64,000 nt of DNA from contig NZ_AMSG01000017.1 of the NCBI RefSeq assembly GCF_000300875.1, positions 1-64,000 on the forward strand, given 5' to 3'. Positions 39,923 to 50,251 of this stretch are shown in pieces (within the stretch, counting starts at the first letter, position 1; each line of letters begins with the position of its first letter). Made by a program: the position numbers and the translations under genes. The notes beneath the pieces were generated by a model, which had not been told where the DNA came from, did no database searches, and saw only the letters and a list, made by a program, of their open reading frames with translations. The stretch is from Galbibacter marinus (GTDB taxonomy: Bacteria > Bacteroidota > Bacteroidia > Flavobacteriales > Flavobacteriaceae).

Positions 39923-41259
39923 TGGAAATTTATCTAATCTATGTACTTAAATCTGCGATCCTTCTGAGCATATTCTGGATTATATACACTGTTTTTCTAA
40001 AAAAAGAAACGTTCTTTAATCTCAATCGCTACTTTTTAATTCTTGGTATAGTAACGGCATTATTGCTACCTGTTGTTAAGTTTCAACGAATGGTTCACAT
40101 ACATTTCCCTAGCGTGATCCCATTTGAGAACCCCGTAGGTGTAATCGCTGGGGTCAATGTAGAATCGCCTAATTATTGGACCTATCTATTCGGGCTTTAT
40201 ATCCTAGGGGCTTCGGTTGTAGCGGCGCGATTTATAATGGAACTATTATCTTTAAAAAGGATCCTCAGAAAGGGAAGGCTTGTAAAGAAAGTAGGAAAGG
40301 TATCATTTATCGAAGTTGAGCAAGAGGTAAGTCCATTTTCATTTTTAAGCACCATTGTCTACAACCCTGACTTACACTTGGAATCTGAATTAGATACCAT
40401 ATTAAAGCATGAAAACATTCATATCTCACAAAAGCATTCGGTAGACATGCTACTAGCTAGCCTTATCAAAATCATCCTGTGGTTTAATCCTATCAGCTGG
40501 AATTACAAAAAGCAGCTCGCTCAAAACCTTGAATATATCGCAGATGATCAGAGTTGTACTTTGGCTGATAGTAGCAAAAAGGACTACCAATATTTATTGT
40601 TAAAACAACTATCCGGAAACTCGTTTTCCGTCATCAATCCATTTTTTAATACATTAATCAAAAAACGAATCGTTATGTTACAAAAACAAAGATCAAACAA
40701 AAGAAGTAGTTGGAAATATTTCTTAGTACTTCCATTTTTAGCAGGGTTTATGTTACTTTTTAGCTTTAAAACCCAGGTGAATTATCTGCCAATTGAAGCC
40801 TCTTCTCCACTTGGCATTAATGTAAGCCAACAAGCCCAAGATTCTTTACCTCCCCTTTATGTAATCAATGGAGAAAAACAACCTTCTGATTTTAAAGTAA
40901 GTACTATCGCAGTGGATGACATAGAAAGTATTTCAGTGCTAAAGAATGAATCAGCCACAGAACTCTATGGAGAGCAGGGAAAAAACGGGGTCATTCATAT
41001 TACTTTAAAACCCAACAATTCCACTACTGACACCTCTAAGAAAACAGTTCTACAGGTCCCCACTAAAAGCATTTCGGGTAAACCACTCATAATTGTAAAT
41101 GACAGACAAATGCCTGATGACTTTGACATAAATTCTATAGACAAATACACTATAAAATCCGTAGATGTAATTAAAGAGAAAAAGGCTACAGAAAAATATG
41201 GTAACAATGCCAAAGATGGAGTCATTAAAATCTACACAAAAGATCATCAAAAGAAGTAG
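39922..41259 (+). CDS. BlaR1/M56 family sensor peptidase with two C-terminal TonB-plug-like modules
   Basis: TM segments, HENIH (HExxH), then duplicated PLYVINGEKQP..NGVIHITLK and PLIIVNDRQMP..DGVIKIYTK. Confidence 0.88.
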   Translation: MEIYLIYVLKSAILLSIFWIIYTVFLKKETFFNLNRYFLILGIVTALLLPVVKFQRMVHIHFPSVIPFENPVGVIAGVNVESPNYWTYLFGLYILGASVVAARFIMELLSLKRILRKGRLVKKVGKVSFIEVEQEVSPFSFLSTIVYNPDLHLESELDTILKHENIHISQKHSVDMLLASLIKIILWFNPISWNYKKQLAQNLEYIADDQSCTLADSSKKDYQYLLLKQLSGNSFSVINPFFNTLIKKRIVMLQKQRSNKRSSWKYFLVLPFLAGFMLLFSFKTQVNYLPIEASSPLGINVSQQAQDSLPPLYVINGEKQPSDFKVSTIAVDDIESISVLKNESATELYGEQGKNGVIHITLKPNNSTTDTSKKTVLQVPTKSISGKPLIIVNDRQMPDDFDINSIDKYTIKSVDVIKEKKATEKYGNNAKDGVIKIYTKDHQKK

Positions 41260-41287
41260 AAGAATTGTAAAAGCTTTTTAAGGTTAG

Positions 41288-41317
41288 CAGCTATGGGTAA
41301 ATATCCATAGCTGTTTT
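41288..41317 (+). terminator. Rho-independent terminator
   Basis: CAGCTATGG-gtaaatat-CCATAGCTG-TTTT. Confidence 0.8.
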
Positions 41318-41600
41318 ATTTTCATAATTAATTTACAGTTGATAGATAAATATCAAAATAAATTTACTTTGGAAAACAGACCCTCTAAAAAACGATGGAT
41401 CAGGACATTTAGTAACTGAAAAAAAATTGGTGCTGCTTGGGCAAATATTGGTTTGCTTAGAAGAATATTAGTATATTTACTTTGTAACCAGCCCAGTAAA
41501 TCCCTAATTTAAATTTAGGGTACAAAAATTAATTGTCAATAAAAAAGGGACGGCTGTTACTCCTTGTGAAAGCACAATGATTTTTTAAACTGCATGATTC

Positions 41601-41753
41601 ATGAAAAAACAACTCTTTAAAATATTAGCTAAAATCAATCGAGCCATCCTCCCTTCATATACCAAAAAAGGCTTAGACCTTGCCACGGCTACTAAAGTGC
41701 AATTAGCGATTATAGGCTGGAAGGCATTTGTAACAAAAAACACATTAGATTAA
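41601..41753 (+). CDS. small 50-aa protein
   Basis: MKKQLFKILAKINRAILPSYTKKGLDLATATKVQLAIIGWKAFVTKNTLD*; below the ORF-track cutoff; fills the gap before apt. Confidence 0.6.
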   Translation: MKKQLFKILAKINRAILPSYTKKGLDLATATKVQLAIIGWKAFVTKNTLD

Positions 41754-42265
41754 TAAGTGACTACTGCCTTTGTATTGAAACCTTTTAGTTTATCTCTACC
41801 ATTTAAAAAAGCGAGCTCCATTAAAAAATTACACTGCACAACCTCTCCACCTAGTGCTTCCACTAAATTGCATACAGCTTTTGCTGTTCCTCCGGTTGCC
41901 AGAACATCATCGTGAATTAAGACCTTGTCTCCTTTTTTAATACCATCGGTATGGATTTGTAAACTGTCTTGCCCGTATTCCAAATCATATACTTGAGTCA
42001 AAGTCTGGAAAGGTAATTTCCCAGGTTTACGTACTGGGACAAAACTACATTTTAAAGCTGCTGCTAATAAAGTTCCAAAAAAGAATCCACGACTCTCTAC
42101 TCCCACTACAACATCTATTTGCCGATCTGGCATCAATGAAATAAGTGATTGTAAGGCCTGTTCTCTCATGCTATGATTTACTAATAAAGGTGTGATATCT
42201 TTAAAAACAACACCTGGCTTTGGAAAATCCTTCACTTCTCGAATAAACTCTTGTAATTCTTGCAT
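41750..42265 (-). CDS. apt: adenine phosphoribosyltransferase
   Basis: FPKPGVVFKDITPLL; VVGVESRGFFFGTLLA; VLIHDDVLATGGTAKA. Confidence 0.96.
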   Translation of the reverse strand: MQELQEFIREVKDFPKPGVVFKDITPLLVNHSMREQALQSLISLMPDRQIDVVVGVESRGFFFGTLLAAALKCSFVPVRKPGKLPFQTLTQVYDLEYGQDSLQIHTDGIKKGDKVLIHDDVLATGGTAKAVCNLVEALGGEVVQCNFLMELAFLNGRDKLKGFNTKAVVTY

Positions 42266-42395
42266 CCCTATAAGTAATTTTTAAACAAAGATATCATATA
42301 CTCACGGGTTGAAATAATACTTAAAGATGAAATAAACTTTCTGACTATTAAGGATAAAGAATCTACTGTATCTTTACAACCAAAATAAAGGTTTT

Positions 42396-42722
42396 ATGAA
42401 TTGGATCATATTAATTATAGCAGGACTCTTTGAAGTAGGCTTTGCCACTTGCCTAGGTAAGGCTAAATCATCTTCTGGAAATGAAGCTATTTACTGGTAT
42501 GCTGGGTTTTTAATTTGTTTAACTATAAGCATGGTACTACTCATTAAGGCAACCCAGACTCTACCACTTGGCACTGCCTACGCTGTGTGGACTGGCATAG
42601 GGGCCGTTGGAACAGTACTAATGGGTATCCTTGTATTTAACGAGCCGACAACCTTCTGGAGGGTCTTCTTTATCACAACATTAATTATGTCTGTTGTAGG
42701 ACTAAAATTCGTTTCGAATTAA
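42396..42722 (+). CDS. SMR family efflux protein (SugE/QacE-like)
   Basis: WIILIIAGLFEVGFATCLGKAK; LPLGTAYAVWTGIGAVG. Confidence 0.93.
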   Translation: MNWIILIIAGLFEVGFATCLGKAKSSSGNEAIYWYAGFLICLTISMVLLIKATQTLPLGTAYAVWTGIGAVGTVLMGILVFNEPTTFWRVFFITTLIMSVVGLKFVSN

Positions 42723-42760
42723 AGTAGAAATGACTATATTCGTTTTTAAAATCAACAACT

Positions 42761-43144
42761 ATGAAATTTTATCGACCAATTGTTATACTTGTAACAGTAG
42801 CTATGTTTATGCTGACCTCATGTGAGTCATCAACCAATTCGCCAGAAAAGGGTATTATCACCCACACGGTATTTTTTAAATTAAAGCACCCGAAAGGTAG
42901 TGAAGCTGAAAAAGAATTCTTAGCTCAAGCCGTAGCTTTAAAGTCCATTAATACAGTAATGAATATGACACAAGTTACTGAGATAGGGCAAAAAAATGAT
43001 TTTGATTTAGGGCTAACAATGCAGTTTAAAAATCAAGCGGATTACGACACTTACTCCAACCATCCAGATCACGTTGAATTTGTTAAAAATGTTTGGGATA
43101 AAGAAGTTGTAGATTTTATGGAAATCGATTATATCGTCGAGTAA
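42761..43144 (+). CDS. Dabb-domain (stress-responsive A/B barrel) lipoprotein
   Basis: Lipobox MLTSC; ITHTVFFKLKHP...YSNHPDHVEFVKNVW. Confidence 0.85.
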   Translation: MKFYRPIVILVTVAMFMLTSCESSTNSPEKGIITHTVFFKLKHPKGSEAEKEFLAQAVALKSINTVMNMTQVTEIGQKNDFDLGLTMQFKNQADYDTYSNHPDHVEFVKNVWDKEVVDFMEIDYIVE

Positions 43145-43169
43145 AATCAACCTTCCTTTTAAAGAAGTA

Positions 43170-43206
43170 AAATGCCATCTAAAACTATTTTAATTAGATG
43201 GCATTT
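43170..43206. terminator. Bidirectional hairpin terminator
   Basis: AAATGCCATCT ... AGATGGCATTT between convergent genes. Confidence 0.75.
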
Positions 43207-43245
43207 CTATTTTTAGTCCTCTTTTGGACTATCATATTTTATTAG

Positions 43246-44550
43246 CTAAGCTACTGGCTCTCCATAGAGATCAAAATCTGCAGCCTCTAAAATCTTAATC
43301 ATAGCGAATTCACCAGTTTTTAAATAATGCTTACTAGCATCTATAAGAACTTCATTATCCACATCTGGAGAATCAAACTCCGTTCTTCCTACAAAGTAAT
43401 TTCCTTCTTTTCGATCGATTACACATCGGAAAGTCTGCCCTACTTTTTGTTGGTTTAACTCCCAAGAAATCTGAGATTGTATATCCATAATTTCTGAGGC
43501 GCGTTGTTGTTTAACCTCCTCTGGAACATCATCTTCCAATTGGTAAGCATGGGTGTTTTCTTCATGACTGTATGTGAAACAACCCAAGCGTTCAAATCGC
43601 ATTTCTTTCACCCACTCCTTTAGAAGGTTAAAGTCTTGCTCAGTTTCTCCAGGATATCCCACAATAAGGGTGGTTCGAATAGCCATTTGAGGGACAGCTA
43701 CTCTAAAGTCTTTTAAAAGCTGAGTGGTTTTATTATAGGTGGTTCCTCTTCTCATCGATTTTAAAATCGAATCAGAAATGTGCTGAAGTGGAATATCAAT
43801 GTAATTACATACCTTTGGCTCTTGTTTTATTACCTCTAAAACATCCATTGGAAAACCAGTAGGGAAGGCATAATGCAGTCGGATCCACTCCACTCCTTCA
43901 ACTTTAACAAGCGCTTTTAGAAGTTCAGCTAAAGCTCTTTTTTTATAAATATCAAGACCGTAATAGGTAAGATCTTGAGCAATTAAGATTAATTCTTTTA
44001 CTCCACTAGCTGCCAATTTTTCTGCCTCTATAACCAGCGCTTCAATTGGAGTACTTTTGTGTTTACCCCGCATAAGAGGTATCGCACAAAAACTACAAGG
44101 ACGATCACAACCTTCTGCGATCTTTAGATATGCATAATTCTTAGGAGTGGTAGTGAGTCGCTCACCGATGAGTTCATGCCGGTAATCTGCACCCAATGCT
44201 TTTAAAAGACTAGGTAATTCGGTAGTCCCAAAATATTGGTCCACATCCGGAATCTCTTTTTGAAGGTCTGGCTTGTATCGTTCACTCAAGCAACCCGTAA
44301 CAAACACTTTATCAACTTCACCTTCTTCTTTCTTTTGCAAATACTCCAAGATGGTGTTCACACTTTCTTCTTTTGCGTTATTGATAAAACCACAGGTATT
44401 AATTACCACCACGTTACCTTCCTTTTCATGAACAACTTCTTTCCCACTGGCTTTGAGCTGTCCCATGAGTACTTCACTATCGTAAACATTCTTCGAGCAC
44501 CCTAGGGTAACTACATTAATTTTATTCTTTTTTAACGTCTTGGTTCTCAT
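43246..44550 (-). CDS. rimO: ribosomal protein S12 methylthiotransferase
   Basis: INVVTLGCSKNVYDSEVLMGQL; radical SAM CDRPCSFCAIP. Confidence 0.95.
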   Translation of the reverse strand: MRTKTLKKNKINVVTLGCSKNVYDSEVLMGQLKASGKEVVHEKEGNVVVINTCGFINNAKEESVNTILEYLQKKEEGEVDKVFVTGCLSERYKPDLQKEIPDVDQYFGTTELPSLLKALGADYRHELIGERLTTTPKNYAYLKIAEGCDRPCSFCAIPLMRGKHKSTPIEALVIEAEKLAASGVKELILIAQDLTYYGLDIYKKRALAELLKALVKVEGVEWIRLHYAFPTGFPMDVLEVIKQEPKVCNYIDIPLQHISDSILKSMRRGTTYNKTTQLLKDFRVAVPQMAIRTTLIVGYPGETEQDFNLLKEWVKEMRFERLGCFTYSHEENTHAYQLEDDVPEEVKQQRASEIMDIQSQISWELNQQKVGQTFRCVIDRKEGNYFVGRTEFDSPDVDNEVLIDASKHYLKTGEFAMIKILEAADFDLYGEPVA

Positions 44551-44869
44551 ACCTTACATATAAATATTAACCTTCAAAGTTACCAATTCTAAGGCCTAAG
44601 AAAGTAGTATAATTAACTCTAGCAAACTACCCTACCTACGACAGAGCCGATGGGTTGGGCTTCAAGGATTGTAGACTCACCTAACGATAATGCCTTACCT
44701 TGTTTTGGTTTTATATCCGACTGCATCCAACAACCAGATACTGTTTATACTTTGTTTTATCCATCAGTAACCCAGAACGGATTCTACTACTTGGGAAAAA
44801 CCTATAAACAATCGGCAAAATTACGCTTTTGATAGCGTATAAAACGAGTATCTCGAAGGAATTTAACCC

Positions 44870-45151
44870 TTATGACATTAAATTGTGCAAATAAACTATC
44901 AATTGCTCTTCGTAAAAGCGAATAACAGAAAACAAAATCACACAGATAATAGCATAGATCCATTTATAGCCCCCTGTTTTAATAACTTTAAAAAGCAAAT
45001 AAGCGACTATAGCACCTACAATTCCAAGAATGAAATTAGGCCAAAACCACTGCCCTCCAAAAATTGCTATACCTTTTAAAATAGCATAAAACAAACTAAA
45101 ATAAGCCAATACCCGAGTTAGGGTCACTAGAAATTTTGAGCTATTCATCAC
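44870..45151 (-). CDS. small membrane protein, hypothetical
   Basis: 93 aa, three hydrophobic segments, overlaps ftsY start region. Confidence 0.65.
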   Translation of the reverse strand: MMNSSKFLVTLTRVLAYFSLFYAILKGIAIFGGQWFWPNFILGIVGAIVAYLLFKVIKTGGYKWIYAIICVILFSVIRFYEEQLIVYLHNLMS

Positions 45152-46101
45152 TTGAAGAAGGAATCGACAAATTCATATTTATTAAATACTTGAAGATCTT
45201 CAATTGCCTCTCCTACTCCAATATATTTAACAGGTATTTTAAACTGGTCTGAAATTCCTATAACCACCCCACCTTTAGCTGTACCATCTAATTTGGTAAC
45301 GGCTAAGGAACTCACCTCAGTGGCCTTTGTGAATTGTTTTGCCTGTTCGAAAGCATTTTGACCCGTAGAACCATCCAAAACAAGCAATACTTCATCCGGC
45401 GCATCAGGAACTACTTTTTGCATAACACGCTTTACTTTAGTAAGTTCATTCATAAGGTTTATCTTATTGTGTAATCTACCAGCGGTATCGATGATTACCA
45501 CATCAGCGTCTTGGTTAACAGCAGATTTCAAGGTATCAAATGCCACAGAAGCAGGATCACTACCCATTTGCTGTTTTACAATGGGAACATCAACGCGATC
45601 CGCCCAAACTTGTAGCTGATCAATGGCAGCCGCGCGAAAAGTATCTGCAGCACCTAAAACCACCTTTTTACCTTGCTTTTTAAATTGGTATGCAAGCTTT
45701 CCAATAGTGGTAGTTTTACCCACACCATTAACTCCTACTACCATTAGAACATAAGGTTTTTTATCAGTAGGAAGCATAAAGTCTTCCTGCTCCCCAGTAT
45801 TGGTCTCTGACAACAAACTAGCGATTTCTTCTCTTAAGATCCCATTGAGCTCATCGGTTCCTAGGTACTTATCCTTTGCAACCCTTGCCTCAATACGCTC
45901 AATAATTTTCAAGGTGGTATCTACCCCCACATCGCTACTAACTAACACCTCTTCAAGATCATCAAGTACCTCATCATCCACCTTAGATTTACCTGCTACG
46001 GCTTTACTTAACTTACCAAAGAAGCTAGTCTTTGATTTTTCAAGTCCTTTATCTAAAGTCTGTTTCTTTTCTGAAGAAAATATTTTTTTAAAAAAACTCA
46101 T
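45148..46101 (-). CDS. ftsY: signal recognition particle receptor FtsY
   Basis: GVNGVGKTTTIGKLAYQF; DTFRAAAIDQLQ; DTAGRLHNKINLMNEL. Confidence 0.97.
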   Translation of the reverse strand: MSFFKKIFSSEKKQTLDKGLEKSKTSFFGKLSKAVAGKSKVDDEVLDDLEEVLVSSDVGVDTTLKIIERIEARVAKDKYLGTDELNGILREEIASLLSETNTGEQEDFMLPTDKKPYVLMVVGVNGVGKTTTIGKLAYQFKKQGKKVVLGAADTFRAAAIDQLQVWADRVDVPIVKQQMGSDPASVAFDTLKSAVNQDADVVIIDTAGRLHNKINLMNELTKVKRVMQKVVPDAPDEVLLVLDGSTGQNAFEQAKQFTKATEVSSLAVTKLDGTAKGGVVIGISDQFKIPVKYIGVGEAIEDLQVFNKYEFVDSFFK

Positions 46102-46375
46102 TTATTGCGATTAATTCTTTGGTGTTCTTATCATCCTAAGGCGACAAGAATGGTTATTATCCTTGATTAAACTCTTACAGTAAAAATTTTGTTCTCTATA
46201 AATGACGGTCATTCTAAAAAATAATCCGTCTATACAAACATACAACTAAATTAACAGTTGTGATACTATTTTGACGCTTAGGTAATTTTAAACTTACATC
46301 AGTCAAAGTACATTAAATCAAAAAAGCCACTTCCCGGATAGAAAGCAGCTCTTAGCGATAAAAAGTTGTGAACTT

Positions 46376-46528
46376 TTATTTTTTATTCACCCAGTCATTA
46401 ACTAGTTCTGGAGCCATAACGGCTTCAACAAAAGTATAAGCACCTGATTTAGGAGATCTAACCATTTTAATTGCTTTGGTTAATCTCTTTGAATTTGTCT
46501 GTAACGTTGCTACTGATTTCTTTGCCAT
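46376..46528 (-). CDS. DUF4295 family small protein
   Basis: MAKKSVATLQTNSKRLTKAIKMVRSPKSGAYTFVEAVMAPELVNDWVNKK, just downstream of rpmG; missed by the ORF track (50 aa). Confidence 0.88.
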   Translation of the reverse strand: MAKKSVATLQTNSKRLTKAIKMVRSPKSGAYTFVEAVMAPELVNDWVNKK

Positions 46529-46535
46529 GGCCTAA

Positions 46536-46718
46536 TTATTTTATTTCTTTATGAACAGTCATTTTCTTAAGGATAGGATTGAACTTTTTCAATTCCATAC
46601 GATCCGGAGTGTTCTTTTTATTTTTAGTAGTGATGTAACGAGAAGTTCCTGGCTGCCCAGATTCTTTATGCTCGGTACATTCTAATATCACCTGTATTCT
46701 ATTACCTTTCTTTGCCAT
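46536..46718 (-). CDS. rpmG: 50S ribosomal protein L33
   Basis: [42 protein letters not shown]. Confidence 0.97.
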   Translation of the reverse strand: MAKKGNRIQVILECTEHKESGQPGTSRYITTKNKKNTPDRMELKKFNPILKKMTVHKEIK

Positions 46719-46745
46719 TTTATTCCTTATTTAGCGGATTACCAA

Positions 46746-46982
46746 TTACTTAATAAACCCTTTTTCTTTTGCCTCTTTTAATACTGCAGTAATCCCTTTT
46801 TTATTAATAGTTTTTAATGCAGCAGTAGAAATTTTAAGCGTAACCCAACGGTCCTCTTCTGGAAGAAAGAAACGCTTTTTAATTAGGTTAGCGTCAAATT
46901 TACGCTTTGTTCTATTCATAGCGTGAGAAACGTTATTTCCCACCATTGCCTTCTTTCCTGTAAGTTCACAAACTCTTGACAT
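46746..46982 (-). CDS. rpmB: 50S ribosomal protein L28
   Basis: [33 protein letters not shown]. Confidence 0.97.
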   Translation of the reverse strand: MSRVCELTGKKAMVGNNVSHAMNRTKRKFDANLIKKRFFLPEEDRWVTLKISTAALKTINKKGITAVLKEAKEKGFIK

Positions 46983-47057
46983 GCTTCTATACTTTAGTAT
47001 TATTTAAAAACAGGGTGCAAATTAACGAATTCTAAGTCTTAATAGCAAGTGAAAGAA

Positions 47058-48305
47058 TCATTTTTTTGAAAATTCTTTAAAAAGCATTTCCAAAGCTTTA
47101 TTTACCGCCTTATTAATCACTTTTTCCCGATGATTTCCTAGGTTAAGTTCCTTAGAAAAAACACCTTTCGGAGTCGCCAAACCGATAAAAACGGTTCCTA
47201 TTTCGGCATCTGAGTCTCCTTTTACCGGTCCAGCATTCCCCGTAGTAGACAGGGCAAAATCTGTTTTAAACATCTTTTGAGCAGACAAAGCCATAGCCTC
47301 AGCCACTGGCGCACTGACTACGCTGTGCTGATCTATTACGGATTTATCAATATGCAAAACATCGATTTTCGACTCAGTAGCATAGGTGACAACACCACCT
47401 GTAAAAAAACTAGAAGCCCCAGGGATAGCAGCGAAGGTATGAGCCAACTTACCTCCAGTACAACTTTCTGCTACCGAAATGTGCTGCTTACGATCACTTA
47501 GTAACTTAGCTAATGTATGCTCCAAAGCATTCTCCTCCTCTAATCCAAAATATAAATCCTGAATCAATGGCATAAGGCCGTCCATTTGTTTTTGAACCTC
47601 CTTCTCCAACAATATTTTATCATCTCCTTTAGCCGTTAATCTCAGCCTTACTTTACCTAAATTTGGTAGGTAAGCTAATTTAATGGTTCTCGGAAGTTGA
47701 TTTTCCCAAAACTCGAGACGTTCCGCTAATGCACTTTCTCCGAGTCCGTAGGTAAGAATGGTCTTGTGGAGAATATAAGGGTGCTTAAACTGCTTTTTCA
47801 GCTTGGGAAGCACAGAATCAACGATGAGTGCCTCCATCTCAAATGGGACCCCAGGAAGAGAGATAAACACCTTTCCTTGTTTTTCAAGCCACATTCCTGG
47901 TGCTGTACCATAATGATTCATCAACACCTGCGCGCGTGAAGGCACAAGTGCCTGCCCTTTATTTAAATTAGAAATTGGACTATTGGAATACTTTTTAAAC
48001 AGGCGTTCTACATTTTCTAACACCGCCTTGCTTTCAACAAGCTCATCTGAAAAGTAAGTACAAATCGTATGCTTTGTGATATCATCCTTAGTCGGCCCAA
48101 GCCCCCCTGTGATAATAACAATATCCACTCTGGATTCTGCCTCTTCCATCGCTTTCAAAATGTGGCTTTGTTCATCTTGAACAGAGCTCACCTGAAAAAC
48201 TGAAATACCGATTGAATTGAGTTTCTTAGCAATGAACGCAGAATTCGTATCTACGATTTGACCTATGAGTATTTCATCGCCAATAGTAATAATTTCTGCT
48301 AACAT
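47058..48305 (-). CDS. cinA: competence/damage-inducible protein CinA
   Basis: EIITIGDEILIGQIVDTNSAFIA; VAESCTGGKLAHT. Confidence 0.95.
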   Translation of the reverse strand: MLAEIITIGDEILIGQIVDTNSAFIAKKLNSIGISVFQVSSVQDEQSHILKAMEEAESRVDIVIITGGLGPTKDDITKHTICTYFSDELVESKAVLENVERLFKKYSNSPISNLNKGQALVPSRAQVLMNHYGTAPGMWLEKQGKVFISLPGVPFEMEALIVDSVLPKLKKQFKHPYILHKTILTYGLGESALAERLEFWENQLPRTIKLAYLPNLGKVRLRLTAKGDDKILLEKEVQKQMDGLMPLIQDLYFGLEEENALEHTLAKLLSDRKQHISVAESCTGGKLAHTFAAIPGASSFFTGGVVTYATESKIDVLHIDKSVIDQHSVVSAPVAEAMALSAQKMFKTDFALSTTGNAGPVKGDSDAEIGTVFIGLATPKGVFSKELNLGNHREKVINKAVNKALEMLFKEFSKK

Positions 48306-48310
48306 TTTAG

Positions 48311-48646
48311 CTACTTTATATAATTGTTTAATTCCTGATACGCCGCTTGGAATTCAATGGAAGCACTAGTGGACAAACCTTTGATGCTCTCAATGTCCAT
48401 ATCTCCCCTAGCATGGGATTCTATGGTCAACATCTGATCCTTTAACTTGTCTATTCCAAGTAAATCTGCGTTGGGTTTTATTTTATGTGCATATTGATAA
48501 ATAGCACTAAAATCTTGAGTATCAATTGCTTTTTCAAGACCCTTAAAATCTTCAGGAGTCTCTTGTAAAAAGGTGGTTATTATGGTTTGATTAAACTCCT
48601 TATCTCCTCCAGATAATTCGTTGAGCTTATCTAAATTGTACTTCAT
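48311..48646 (-). CDS. Hpt domain protein
   Basis: QYAHKIKPNADLLGIDKL histidine phosphotransfer motif. Confidence 0.8.
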   Translation of the reverse strand: MKYNLDKLNELSGGDKEFNQTIITTFLQETPEDFKGLEKAIDTQDFSAIYQYAHKIKPNADLLGIDKLKDQMLTIESHARGDMDIESIKGLSTSASIEFQAAYQELNNYIK

Positions 48647-48657
48647 AATGTTAGGTA

Positions 48658-49269
48658 TTATTTAATTGATAGGTTAAATATTTCTTGTTCGTTTATGTGT
48701 CCTTGTAAATGGTCACCACTGTGAACCTGTGAAACGCCAGCAGGGGTACCCGTAAAAATTAAATCGCCTGTTTTGAGTGTAAAATACTTCGAAACATACG
48801 AAATTAATTCATCTATTTTCCATAACATTTTTGCGCTGTGACCACATTGAACCTGTTCATTGTTCTTAGAAAGGCTAAAATGAACATCGTTTAAATCTCC
48901 TAAAGATTCCTTTGCCAACCACCTACCTACAAAAGCAGAATTATCAAAGGCTTTGGCCTGTTCCCATGGCAAACCTTTAGCCTTTAAGGAACTTTGTATA
49001 TCTCTAGCTGTAAAATCTATACCTAAACTCACCTGAGTGTAATAGTTAGGCGCGAACTTCTGAGCGATATGCTTTCCTACTTTACATATTTTAACGACAA
49101 GTTCTACCTCATGATGAATCTCAGAGGAAAACCCTGGTAGGTAAAAATCCAATCCATTTTTTAAGAGAGCCGTATCAGGCTTCATAAAAATAACAGGAGC
49201 ATCAGGTTTTTCATTCTGAAGCTCAGCAATGTGTTCAGTATAATTTCTGCCAACACAGATAATCTTCAT
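48658..49269 (-). CDS. fumarylacetoacetate hydrolase family protein
   Basis: HHEVELVVKI; GVDFTARD-like GIDFTARDIQ; GDLIFTGTPAGVS. Confidence 0.92.
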   Translation of the reverse strand: MKIICVGRNYTEHIAELQNEKPDAPVIFMKPDTALLKNGLDFYLPGFSSEIHHEVELVVKICKVGKHIAQKFAPNYYTQVSLGIDFTARDIQSSLKAKGLPWEQAKAFDNSAFVGRWLAKESLGDLNDVHFSLSKNNEQVQCGHSAKMLWKIDELISYVSKYFTLKTGDLIFTGTPAGVSQVHSGDHLQGHINEQEIFNLSIK

Positions 49270-49294
49270 GTCAGTTTTAATTTAAAATCGCAAA

Positions 49295-50251
49295 TTAGTA
49301 AACAACTTTCACTTTAAAGGCTGGTGCAACGATTTTTCCATTTTTAAATGTATTTCCATCCCCAGTGAGCTTAAGGTTATCCATGGACTTCCAACCCACA
49401 TTGGATCTATAATAAGCATGCACATCCTCAGGTTTTTCCTGCACCCCTCTAAAGATAGGACCATATCGTATAGTCTTAACATCCTGATACACTGTATCCC
49501 CTAATCGTACATCAAACTGTTCTTCAAATTGGTTTTCTTGGATAAACAAATGTTCAACAGCTATATAAAACCCTTTTTCTGGCACCTCAATACCGAATTC
49601 AGACAAGGACACCTTGGCTTTTCTTTGGTTCTTTTTAGAATGAACAATCAAGTTGCTAAGTAGCAGATCCTCTGCTGGACTCAGATCATTGTTCACACCA
49701 AGAACTCTTAATTTAAATTTAGACTCCACATGATAAGGTGGATTGAAATAAATAGTTACCTGATCCAAATAGAGTTTTTTAACGTCTTTAAAGTCATTGG
49801 GGTAATATCGAGCTAACACTGAAGGGTATGCACCCCCGCTAAAGTTCCCCAAGCCAACCCATTGTTTACCACTAAAGGGATTAAGGGTACGGCTATTCTT
49901 TTTATTTTCGCGATCATAAACAACCACTTCATTTAAAGCCTCAATCTTAGGAGAAAGGAAAATGGTTTTATTGGAAAGTTTATAAGAAGGCATCACCTTA
50001 CTTTGATAACCTAAACTGGAGATACGAACATCCTCCCTTAATAGCGTGCTATCTACTTGCAAAAAAAACCTGCCTTGTTCATTGGAAGTAGTTCCGTATT
50101 TTGTCTTAGTAAAAATGATATGAGCATAAGCTAAAGGCTCATCTGTTTGATCATCCTTTAACTCACCAACAAGAATTGATTTTTGAGCCTGACAGTAGCC
50201 GAAGGCAATAAACAGACCGATATAAATAAAAACTTGACCGAGCTTAAACAT
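49295..50251 (-). CDS. CarboxypepD_reg-like domain exported protein
   Basis: Signal peptide; VGELKDDQTDEPLAYAHIIFTKTKYGTTSNEQGRFFLQV. Confidence 0.85.
   Translation of the reverse strand: MFKLGQVFIYIGLFIAFGYCQAQKSILVGELKDDQTDEPLAYAHIIFTKTKYGTTSNEQGRFFLQVDSTLLREDVRISSLGYQSKVMPSYKLSNKTIFLSPKIEALNEVVVYDRENKKNSRTLNPFSGKQWVGLGNFSGGAYPSVLARYYPNDFKDVKKLYLDQVTIYFNPPYHVESKFKLRVLGVNNDLSPAEDLLLSNLIVHSKKNQRKAKVSLSEFGIEVPEKGFYIAVEHLFIQENQFEEQFDVRLGDTVYQDVKTIRYGPIFRGVQEKPEDVHAYYRSNVGWKSMDNLKLTGDGNTFKNGKIVAPAFKVKVVY

Noticed and set aside
44650-44832. 60-aa + strand ORF in the rimO upstream gap
   Set aside because: No motif support, no clear RBS; likely chance ORF.
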